From assembly GCA_963931925.1 (NCBI GenBank), contig OZ007583.1, forward strand, positions 17,189,548-17,253,547: a DNA stretch of 64,000 nt. Direction: 5' to 3'. The stretch's first letter is position 1. Each line of letters opens with the position of its first letter. Below the pieces are notes generated by a model, which ran no database searches, was not told the DNA's origin, and saw only the letters and a list, made by a program, of their open reading frames with translations. The translations under genes and the position numbers were made by a program. Source of the DNA: Onchidella celtica. Lineage: Eukaryota; Mollusca; Gastropoda; Systellommatophora; Onchidiidae. Below are positions 23,043 through 31,269 of this stretch, piece by piece.

Positions 23043-26000
23043 GTAAGTTCTGGTTTCATGAAGACCCCACAAAAAACTGCAATGCTTGAATTTTTCAGAA
23101 CACAGACAAATCTTTAACTTTTCATCGGAGATCCATCCTTTTGTTTACAATGTTACATTACACAATTACGTCAGAATAATTATTCAGCCACATGTCCTAT
23201 TTATTGATTCTCACCAAGGGCGTGTTGAGGTCTTTGTTTTCGGAGAATCTTTAGCACTTCTCTTTTTCTTGTTTTTTATTTTTCTTGTTCCTGTTGTAGT
23301 TTGTATTTGTAAACTTTTTTGATCCCCCGGGGGATGGTTCTGCAGGGATTACTTGTTTTTTTTTTAAATTTTTTACCGGGGCCGTGTTAGATCTGCTCTT
23401 CTAGACTTCCAAGTGCCAATGTATCTTTAATGTGCGCAACGTGCACACGACGAGCCATCCGCGTTTTTAGTCCTTATCCGAGAAGACTAGATGCTCGATC
23501 CTACCTACCATAGAATCAGGGACAGGAAATTCCAATAAACTTTCAACATGCGCTCATCGACCGGGAACCGAACATGGTATCTTCTGCATGAGAGGTGAAC
23601 AGTTTGCCTCCACATCTCCCCATTCTTATTTGATGAAGATTCCCTAAAGAATTTATCTAGCCTAGAACCTGTGCACTTTCTCTTTCTACATCACTTCCAC
23701 GTCACAATTTAAGCTCGTGTTCTTTACGATTCCCTGGCCACTGTTGGCCACCACAACTCACCTCATTTCTACCTGGAATTAAAAACCTTTAAAACAAAGC
23801 AAAACAAAATAAATCTTTTCACTGAAATTGTATTTTAAATCTGTTATTATGGAATTTTGCTTCTGGTGAGTTAGTCTTTTCCCCTTGATTATCCATTAGG
23901 AAGGGTGTTCCATGTGGAAGTCCATTATTATTATTATCATTATTATTATTACTCTCTGCCCAAAATGTAGAGTACCATATACCTATGGGCTTCTATTTCA
24001 TTTGTATTAAAATCAACTTAGTATTCTCTAACCATTATCTTCTTCATCTTTCTCAAAGCTATCGGTTATGGCCAGCCTCCATGACTCTCTTTCCCTCAAA
24101 AAAAAATAAAAAAATGTGCTGACGTCCGTCGCCTTTTTAACACTGAGAAATTGATTCATTAGTGCTTTGCAAACTCTGTCACTAGTGTTGAAAGCACTGG
24201 CGGTGGCATAATTCTTGTCACATGGCGTGGTACAATCATTCTGTGACAGTTTGCCATAAGACGGACCAAGATCAAGTTTAACACTTGGATGACATTAAGT
24301 ATATGGGCCATCCATAATGGACGCACTCCTGATTTTGGCGATTTTACACCCCCTCCCCCTATCAATAGGCTTGGTTTTGACCCCCCCCCCCAACCCAACC
24401 TCCCTTCCTACGTACGTAATAGATGGCTCCATATTGGACAGCCATTATATCGTTTTTTGACCAAGCCAAATATCGCGTTCACAGAGATCAACTTTAGTAC
24501 TGAGAACGACTGCACATAATGATATATATTTACCCTCAGTGCTGCCTCAGTGCAGTAAATTCAATGCAACAGAAACAATATAGCTAGGAAGTCAAACACC
24601 TTACGTTACGTTCTTTATCAGAGGGATTAGTCTTAGGCACTGAATATCACAGTTTGTCTGGGACGGCTTTGAAGCTCTCATGTAATGAAAACTGTAAACA
24701 CTAGTTTGAGAGAAAAGATTTAAGAATCGCACCAAAGACACGAACAATCATACAGCTAGTTTTCTGTATTATTTGGTTACACAAGTATGGGCTCTCTCTT
24801 CACCACTCACTATTATCAGCCCAACATTTGCAGCACATACTGTCATTAATCTGTGCTCTTAGTCTGATCAATATAATCTGCCTGTCTTTCTTTTTTTTTT
24901 TTTTATGCACGCAATCTGATCATTACAAGTCCTGCCAGTACAGTACATGTACAGTCATTAGAATTTGTTTGTTCTCAATCTGATTATTATAGGTCCTGCC
25001 AGTACATGTACTGTCAATAATTCTATCTGCTCTCAGTTTGATCATTACTCGTTTTGCCAGTACATGTACTGTCATTGATTTTTTTTTTTTTTTTTTGCCC
25101 TCAATCTGATTATAACAAATCCTGCCAGTAGGCTACATGTACTGTCATTAATTTGTGCTCTCCAGCTGATCATTAAAGGTCCTGCCAGTACATGTACTGT
25201 CATTAACTTTTTTCCGCCCTCAGTCTGATCATTACTAGTCCTGCCAGTACATGTACTGTCATCAAAAATTTTCTGTTTTCCGTCCGGCCATTACTAGTCC
25301 TGCCAGTAAGTACATGTATGTACTGTCATTATTATTTTTTTTTTTACTGCTCTCAATCTGATCATTGCAAGTCCTGTCAGTACACGCACTGTCATTTGTG
25401 CTCTTAATCTCTTATCATTATAGGTCCTGCCGGTGAGCACTTACGGAAGAGAAACATTCACTCATGTCATATCCCAGGTTGTGGTAAAGTCTACAATAAG
25501 ACATCACATTTGAAAGCTCACCTGAGATGGCACACAGGCGAGCGACCCTTCGTGTGCAACTGGCTCTTCTGCGCTAAACGGTAAGCAGCACCTCCAATGC
25601 ACTGGTTTTCAGGTTTGGTGCATACATCTATTTACTTCTAAATCACCCATGATTGTGCTAGGTCGTTTTAGAAGTTTCTTTTGGGCAATACAGAGGTCTC
25701 ACGGATTGCTTTTTAGATTTCGTATGTGGCAAATCAGTGTTTTTCACAAAATGTAATGTCATGTCTGCTGAATGCAATGCTATGTAGGAAATGAAGAGAT
25801 GTCTGCAAATGCGAGAATGCGCATGCGTAATAAGAAAAATAAGATTTTTGACCACGTTTACCTTTACAGTGCAGTCACTGGAATGCAGGGCATTTTCTTT
25901 CAGTTTAAATGAATAGGTACTTCAATTCTGCCATTTCAGGTCCTTTCTTTTTTGTGTGTTAGATTAGGCTGGTGGCCCGGCCGTGTATTAAGATCTAGAC

Positions 26001-28076
26001 CACATTAATGATGGCACTTTGATTTGATGCAAAAACTGATAAAGCTTATTGTTACACCACAATTCCCCGCAGGATACACAGATAGTGTGATAACGCTGGC
26101 TTTCGACCAGCAGTGGGTAAAGAGAAAGTAAAGTGAGACGAAGAATGAAATTCCCATCGTACTTTTCGATTTTACCCAACACCAGAGAGTATAGATGTAT
26201 AGAGAGGGTTCACTTCCGCCAAATCGTGAAACTAGGTCGCTGCGGTAAACAAGAAATTGAAGAATTGAAAGAGACCTTCTTCACCAAAGATAGTGTGCAT
26301 ATCTGTTTACTGTGGGTTGTTCATAGTTTTTTGGCTGATTGAAACTATTTAGAGCCGTTTGTGAGCTCTTATGCCCCGTGGAAATGCACAAACGGATATT
26401 GTTTACCGCAGCGACCTACTTTCCGCTCCCTGCTAACAGTGGTTTCGCAGAGCCTCCCGTTCTCGCAGTGCAAATCGACCAGTAGTGAACCCTCTCTCTC
26501 TATATATATACTCTCTGTCGACACCTCTTTTTTGCGGCTCAAAAAATCATCGTAAATACATATTACTAATATTATTATTATTATTATTATTATTGTTATT
26601 AAAGGTTGAAGTTTGTCCAAAATTGATGTGTCCCACGTAAATTATCTTAAAAAATTAAGGCAGTACACAAAATTTCACAACCTTTGGTCACATGGTCAAA
26701 AAGGTTTTAATACTTATAAGTTCATCTGCTAGAGCTCAATTATAGCAAAGGTATTAGATACGATACGTAGTATCTTTGATTATACAGTGATCATGATGAT
26801 GCTTCAGTGACAATTCCTGGATGGTTTGTGCATGTCTGCTATCAGATAGTAACCTAGCACTGCAAAAATTTTAGGGCAAAGTTTACCGCAATGGAGATTA
26901 GCTGTTGTTAGATTTCACAGTTTGCTATTTCCTTTCACAGATTTACTCGCTCTGACGAGTTACAACGACATCTCAGGACTCACACAGGAGAAAAACGATT
27001 CGCCTGTCCAAAGTGTAACAAAAGGTAAGTTTCATTTTCATGCTCAATGAATGTAGGACGTCAGTAGACAGTTTCATTTGTTCACATACAAAAAAGTCAT
27101 TTCGGGACTAAAATCAATTTTGGAGTTTCGACCGAAACCTGCAATGTCTAGGGAAAGGATCTCTACAAAAAACTCTCCACGGTTATAGTAGAGACGTTAG
27201 AAAGCTCTGGTGATATTGCTGGTCTCCTGGTTTCTCCTTGGCAGTAGAGATGGAAGCGGGAATATAGTTCATTTAACCGCCCCCTGTATTTGCTGCGCTT
27301 TCTGGGCATCGTCTTCATCAGGCATCTGCAGCCTTTCTTAAAGCATGGACGAAACTTGAAAATTGTGAGGACGCAGAGGGCCGGGTGCTCTCATCTCATA
27401 TCGTTGTCCTTCAGGACATGATGACATGTTAGTATTTAGATGTTAATTTTTAAAGGAAATATTGCTGTTGCTTTTTAAAAAATTTGATTTGGAGGGAGGG
27501 GTGCCTGTGTGTATTGCGATTTATTTATTTATTTATTTTATGTATTAGGACCCGTGTATAGAGTAATTTTTTCAATCAACCCCAGTGGCTGCCCAGAATT
27601 GCATGGCTGGCCGTAGGTTGCCCATATCTGGCTTGATTGTACCTTGTAGTTTCAGAAACCAGCTGATCATATTCAGGCAAGCCATTCTGGGATAGTGAAG
27701 TAAATAATTTTCCTCTAATGTAAAAAAAGTTGCAGTTATAATTTTTAAATAGCGCCATAATTTGTTATTGGATTAAAGCTTGTCTTGTAATTTTGAGCTC
27801 ATGTCAAGGTTAAGTTACCTGAAAGTGGGGTGTCAGAATAATCTTTGGACAGTGTTGCAGTTTCATTGCTTCCTGAAGCCTATATTTTCTATATACACGT
27901 CCGTGAAAATAGTTGCATGAATTTTACTTCTAAACCGCCACTTACTCAAGTTTTCACCCAATGTTCACAGATTCATGAGAAGTGACCACTTGAGCAAACA
28001 TGTCAAGACACACGTGCAGAGCGATAAAAAGGATGGAGAAGACAGTAACGATGACGAAAGAAAAGTGAATACTTGA
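22142..28076 (+). CDS. Sp8: Sp6-9 clade (Sp8/Sp9-like) zinc-finger transcription factor, partial at 5' end, four exons
   Basis: The joined exons 22142-23042, 25424-25580, 26941-27024 and 27971-28076 give 1248 nt, an open frame of 415 residues plus TGA. All introns are GT-AG and phases agree. Domains in order: Sp box ([13 protein letters not shown], residues about 8-20), an FLPWKK motif (about 37-42), WWDVH (184-188), [12 protein letters not shown] (about 236-247), BTD box [20 protein letters not shown] (281-300), then three C2H2 fingers and a short acidic tail. The WWDVH and PWKK motifs, and QRHLRTH and [11 protein letters not shown] in the fingers, fit the Sp6-9 clade rather than Sp1-4 or Sp5. 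Family knowledge: these nuclear factors bind GC/GT boxes and act in limb or appendage outgrowth and neural patterning. The first exon has no credible start: an acceptor precedes Asp1 and the homologous N-terminus needs a few more residues, so an upstream exon with the ATG is missing. Vertebrates have separate Sp8 and Sp9, so the symbol means orthology to that group. Confidence 0.96.
23225..23621 (-). mobile_element. tRNA-derived SINE copy in Sp8-like intron 1
   Basis: Read on the minus strand from 23621: a decayed tRNA-like head (GGGGAGATGTGGAGGCAAAC, with box-B-like GGTTCCCGGTCGATG). Then comes the central block containing GTAGGATCGAGCATCTAGTC, TTCTCGGATAAGGAC and GCGCACATTAAAGATAC, and then an A-rich tail. 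It is the same family as 17281-17662 and 4515-5936. An extra segment with a CCCCCGGGGG palindrome lies near its 3' end. Confidence 0.8.
24303..24436. mobile_element. Short MITE-like element with imperfect terminal inverted repeats
   Basis: The left end TGGGCCATCCATAATGGACG is roughly the reverse complement of the right end (ACGTACGTAATAGATGGCTCCA-like). The centre is C-rich. Related C- or G-rich sequence with a 'cgtccataaagca' motif lies near 7680-7710. About 134 bp, non-coding. Confidence 0.45.
24840..25435 (+). repeat. Minisatellite resembling the adjacent splice acceptor
   Basis: About eight units of 52-67 bp, plus a partial first unit. Each runs roughly: TGCTCTCAATCTGATCATTA, then an AG in most units, then GTCCTGCCAGTACATGTACT, then GTCATT and a variable T-rich spacer. 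The last unit is the real acceptor: ATCATTATAG followed by the exon bases GTCCTGCCGGTGAGCAC. Most units keep an AG directly before (G)TCCTGCC, so they look like decoy acceptors. A self-complementary AGTACATGTACT core is present in most units. Confidence 0.88.
25424..25580 (+). CDS. Sp8: Sp8-like exon with zinc finger 1 and start of finger 2
   Basis: The exon follows TATAG at 25423 and encodes [11 protein letters not shown], then finger 1 (C-x4-C-x12-H-x3-[21 protein letters not shown]...H). It ends in finger 2 at CNWLFCAK plus two bases of an Arg codon, donor GTAAGC. Contact residues KTSHLKA match the Sp/KLF finger 1. Two positions differ from the usual vertebrate text: Asn for Gly in KVYNK and Ala for Gly in FCAKR. 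The first ~17 exon bases resemble the minisatellite units just upstream. Confidence 0.96.
25581..26940 (+). other. Sp8-like intron 2
   Basis: A 1.36-kb intron inside finger 2. It holds the inverted repeat 26198-26503 and an ATT microsatellite at about 26565-26600; the rest shows nothing notable. Confidence 0.9.
26198..26503. repeat. Interrupted inverted repeat in Sp8-like intron 2
   Basis: TAGGTCGCTGCGGTAAACAA at 26233-26252 is the exact reverse complement of 26399-26418. GTATAGAGAGGGTTCAC at 26198-26213 pairs with the GTGAACCCTCTCTCTCTAT region at 26485-26503. The right arm holds about 50 extra bases between these blocks. It looks like a foldback or MITE remnant. Confidence 0.75.
26941..27024 (+). 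CDS. Sp8: Sp8-like exon completing finger 2 and opening finger 3
   Basis: An 84-nt exon between CTTTCACAG and AGGTAAGT. It completes [15 protein letters not shown] of finger 2, the linker TGEKRFA, and the first half of finger 3 (CPKCNK). Both flanking introns are phase 2 and fall in the Arg codon just before the finger Phe. They therefore cut fingers 2 and 3 at the same structural position. Confidence 0.95.
27025..27970 (+). other. Sp8-like intron 3
   Basis: A 946-bp intron inside finger 3. It contains a short ATTT run at about 27520-27540 and no other recognisable element. Confidence 0.9.
27971..28076 (+). CDS. Sp8: Sp8-like terminal coding exon, end of finger 3 and acidic tail
   Basis: After TTCACAG the exon encodes [15 protein letters not shown], closing finger 3, then a 20-residue tail ([20 protein letters not shown]) and TGA at 28074-28076. 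The tail is short and acidic; vertebrate Sp8/Sp9 carry longer Gly- and Ser-rich tails. The stop is followed by a long non-coding stretch that is probably 3' UTR. Confidence 0.95.
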
Positions 28077-28890
28077 GGTATCCCAAGGAGCGAGTAAGAA
28101 GTGAACAGAGAATAGACCACTGCACCAGTTTCCCGATAGAGTTGTGATCAACAATCAGGAGTGGATAGTTACAGGAGATGGAAAAGTAGACAAAGGAGAC
28201 CATCTTGCGAGTGTGTTCTGCATCATGACGTCATAACTCCCAGATAGAAGCTGACTCGTCCGTGATACCTGTTTTAACTAGAACTCTACTGTTGACCTAA
28301 ACATAGACGATAGCATGTCGCTGGAGTCTACTATATACCGGCAGTAACTTGGCGCCTTTGATTATGTTCTTCCTTTGCAACGTTCTGCATCTTTACAATA
28401 CTAGGTTGATGAGCTGCCCGGACAGTGTGATCAGTGGTAGAATCTACTTTATTTAATTGTGTAATGACAATACAACTTATTGCTGTAGTTAACGGAGTAC
28501 ATTTCTTCTCATTTGAAAGAGAATGGCTGATTTACTGTCTACCAATAGAAGCAGAGCAGTTTTAGGTTGAGATGAAATCTAAAAGGAAGCCAAACAGTAA
28601 CAATCAGGTGCCCATAAGTTTTTACTTGATTTAGATGGGACCTTTGTCTTGAGAACGTTTCATGGAACTGGCCACAGTTTCCCTGCAAATTACGTGTTGC
28701 ACAAGGCATATCTGGAAGTTTCATAGAATCACTGTTGGCATTTCATAGTAAGTGCTAATCCGCGAGACAACCTGGCGACAAGTTCTACATGCATCAGCAG
28801 AGTCAGGGATAATGAAATCTGATGCCTTGATGTATCTGTGTTGAAGGATGATATCATCGGGTATTTCCCATATTGCTGTATGTGCATTTT
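28077..28890 (+). other. Presumed 3' UTR of the Sp8-like gene
   Basis: No plausible ORF and no repeat family that I recognise in the window. It directly follows the stop codon and has no nearby AATAAA, so it is read here as untranslated transcript. Transcript evidence would be needed to set its end. Confidence 0.35.
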
Positions 28891-28894
28891 TGTC

Positions 28895-29097
28895 GTTTCA
28901 TAGAAAATGAGGATCGAAACTTTGGAGAGTTGTATAGAATCAGATGACAACATTTCTTCACGAACACATACTTCGAAAAGTTTTTGACCGATTGGAATGC
29001 CATGTTACATAGTGAAATTAGGACTGAGAGAACCATTTTCATGACAAAACTTCAAAATTCCCCAAAATGTCGCGTACAGCAACATAGCAAACACCCC
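28895..29097 (+). repeat. Dispersed repeat family R1, copy 1
   Basis: This ~200-bp segment (AAAATGAGGATCGAAACTTT ... TCATGACAAAACTTCAAAAT ... AATGTCGC) recurs at 47320-47520 on the same strand and at 43885-44075 on the opposite strand. No coding potential is conserved between copies. Confidence 0.7.
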
Positions 29098-29296
29098 ACG
29101 AAATATACTCTGCCTTATTGAAACAGCACAGGATATCCTTTGCTTGGACACAGTGGCTTCCGCGTATTCTGTGCCTAGGTTCGTTATGTGTTAACGAGAG
29201 CTTTTGCATGTGTTTACAACTTGTGAGTGATTGGTAACATGTACAAGTGAGTAACTGACGAGCGATTATGTAAACCTGAAAGAAAAATGGAAGGAT

Positions 29297-29503
29297 AAAG
29301 CTGCGTTTTCATGTGTAGGGACACGGAAACGGTAATGGCAACGGAAACTTCAATAAGCAATCAAATAGTAAAAAGAAAGAGTGTTTCCATGTGTACGGAA
29401 ACGGCATTTCTGTATAAATGAAAACTTTCTATTTCACTCTACTTGAAGGGTTTTGGAAGTTTCCATTGCCGTTCCCTTTTCCGTACACATGAATTCGCAG
29501 CTT
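29297..29503. mobile_element. 205-bp MITE with ~50-bp terminal inverted repeats
   Basis: The left end AAGCTGCGTTTTCATGTGTA and following bases (GGGACACGGAAACGG, AATGGCAACGGAAACTTC) match the reverse complement of the right end (GAAGTTTCCATTGCCGTTCC ... ACACATGAATTCGCAGCTT). The interior also has TTTCCATGTGTACGGAAACG, an internal repeat of the arm. Non-autonomous DNA transposon structure. It lies in the presumed 3' UTR or just downstream of the Sp8-like gene. Confidence 0.8.
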
Positions 29504-29650
29504 AAGGTGGCGGTACGCGGGATGTGTAAGATGAAGAGGAGAAGTTAATTAGAAATTGAGAACGAGTGCGGAATGAATGAAAGGAGGGCGTATGATATCA
29601 AACGTGTCTGAGATTCACAGGCAACGCCTTTAGCTGCACTGACTTTTGTA

Positions 29651-29788
29651 AATAAATCACAGTTTTGCTAAGACATTGATACTGTATTGATTGTCTTAAT
29701 TCACTTGTTGGGATTGCCTCAGACTGAGATGGCTGTGTCTTGCAAATGAAGTTCTTAGTTATATAATGAATGCACTACTCTCAATAAA
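29651..29788 (+). promoter_or_regulatory. Candidate polyadenylation signals for the Sp8-like gene
   Basis: AATAAA occurs at 29651-29656 and again at 29783-29788, about 1.6-1.7 kb past the stop codon. Either would give a 3' UTR that contains the MITE at 29297-29503. This is motif evidence only; no downstream GU-rich element was judged decisive. Confidence 0.25.
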
Positions 29789-29839
29789 GATGGTCACTAG
29801 TTTCTTAGATCTGATCTGCTAACAAAATATGGCGACCTT

Positions 29840-30115
29840 TTCTGAAAAACTGGTCATATTTTAGCATATAGAAGAAGTATAACAAATGGACACCTTGACA
29901 CTTGTTTAAAATGCGTTTTGGCACTTATGATTTATTCCGAGTCTTTATCATAATGCTAAACTGCAAATGTTTAACGTTCACAGATCAGATCTAACGAAAC
30001 GGTGACCATTTTCCTTGAGGGTAGTGCATTTATTATGTATCATAGAACGTTTGACGTCGAATTTCTCAGTTATGCAGAAAGTGGAGTTGGAACAAACGAG
30101 AACTGAGGTCAGGAT
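29840..30115 (+). repeat. Dispersed repeat family R2, copy 2
   Basis: It shares ordered blocks (ATAACAAATG, CACTTGTTTAA, TGCG, GGCACTTAT, TTTCTCAGTT, AAAGTGGAGTTGGAA) with 10545-10780 on the same strand and with 50265-50485 on the opposite strand. Non-coding. Confidence 0.7.
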
Positions 30116-30144
30116 ATCTCGTCGTCCGCCTCACACACTAGCAT

Positions 30145-30315
30145 GAACGCGGTGGTTTTGACTGTTTTTGAGTTTTGGCTGTGTTATCGTTGCTCATGGT
30201 GAGATCTAGATTCTCCCAAAGGTCCACATCGATATCTCTAACAGTTTTGAGATTATAAGCAGAAACTTTTTGCCACATGCTTGTCCATACACAAGAAATC
30301 TAACTTTCACCAAAA
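30145..30315 (-). repeat. Dispersed repeat family R3, copy 3
   Basis: On the minus strand it aligns with 5940-6100 (plus) and 2560-2690 (minus): GTGAAAG...TTTCTTGTGTA, GACAAGCATGTGGCAAAAA, TTTCTGCTTATAATCTCAAA, GAGATATCGATG and GAGATC blocks. One frame reads NLKTVRDIDVDLWENLDLTM but has an in-frame stop upstream in this copy. Confidence 0.65.
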
Positions 30316-30319
30316 CTTT

Positions 30320-31080
30320 GAAACATCCCCAAGTTTCTAGAAAGGGGAAATTGTTGATATGCCAGCAAGGGAGATGGACCATGATTGAGATGGTTAAAAC
30401 TAGAAAGGGTCTAAGTCCATGATCCATAGGCATGTAGATCCTTTCTAATTCCAAACCCTTTATAAATTGGAAAAAAAAAACAAACCAATAACAACAACAA
30501 CAACAGAAAACAACGATCGCTTTTGTACAAAACGTTGTGATTGAAGAGACATTGTTCAGTTCAGCAGTATAGAAATGAAACCATAAAAAGTTTTCAGTGC
30601 TGACAGCCATTGTACAACAGACGACGAACAGAGCCGTCTTAACATCATTATGAGCCCCTGGGCAAAGCAATAGGATTTTCTTCCCCGTTTCAAAAACCAA
30701 TGTAAAGTTGCATGAATGCGGCCCCCTAAACCCTTGGGCCTCCTTGCCCAGTGTGCCCATGCTGATGGTTCTGGCTAGGAATTTTCATACACCTCTTTCA
30801 TTCCATCTGCTAATTCCAAATACACGTAGAAATGACGTGAAACTGAGATCGCCGTCAATTCATACCCGGACTTCAGAAACATTTCAGCCACACTATGATT
30901 ATTTTTAATAAAAACCTCTGTTGCTATTGGAGCATCCATCACAGTTTTTATGCGTTTTGTATGATTGTACGTCTTCAAATACGCCAACATAATCCACCGT
31001 CAAATAAATTTAAGGGATAACCAGAGCAGGGGCGTCAGTTCCTTCAGTAAAACAATTACTTAATATAATGAAACTGACAT
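30320..31080. other. No supported gene
   Basis: The 184-residue minus-strand ORF 30206-30760 covers family R3 sequence and a (TTG)n run, with no domain. Phrases such as TATGAGCCCCTGGGCAAAGC near 30650 resemble the ends of hAT-like elements. Confidence 0.35.
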
Positions 31081-31082
31081 AA

Positions 31083-31268
31083 CAGCAGCGGCTTACCCAC
31101 ATTTTTGGGACCCTGAAACTTGAAGTCTTATGGACCTCCTTGCAACTAGCAATTCTAGGGCAATATGCAGAATTCACTCATTAAAACTAAATGATTTCTT
31201 TAGTGTGCCTCCGGGATTAGGGGCCCTGAAGCTTGAACTTCATTAGTTCCATAGTAGATCCGCCACTG
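31083..31268. mobile_element. Short hAT-like MITE
   Basis: The left end CAGCAGCGGCTTACC and the right end, reverse complement CAGTGGCGGATCTAC, form imperfect terminal inverted repeats. Internal CCTGAAACTTGAAGT and GGGCCCTGAAGCTTGAACTT are also related. No clear target duplication. Confidence 0.45.
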
Positions 31269-31269
31269 C

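Larger units (their letters stand above)
23043..25423 (+). other. Sp8-like intron 1
   Basis: A 2.4-kb intron between BTD and finger exons. It holds a minus-strand SINE (about 23225-23621), a short ATT microsatellite near 23930-23955, a small MITE (24303-24436) and the minisatellite 24840-25435 that abuts the acceptor. Confidence 0.9.

Noticed and set aside
24840-25435. CRISPR-like array of repeats and spacers
   Set aside because: Unit spacing is irregular, spacers are related to each other, and the setting is a eukaryotic intron; it is a minisatellite.
27954-28203. Minus-strand ORFs over the terminal Sp8-like exon
   Set aside because: Antisense shadows of the finger 3 exon.
30206-30760. 184-residue minus-strand ORF
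   Set aside because: Spans repeat family R3 in a frame not shared with the other copies, plus a simple repeat.
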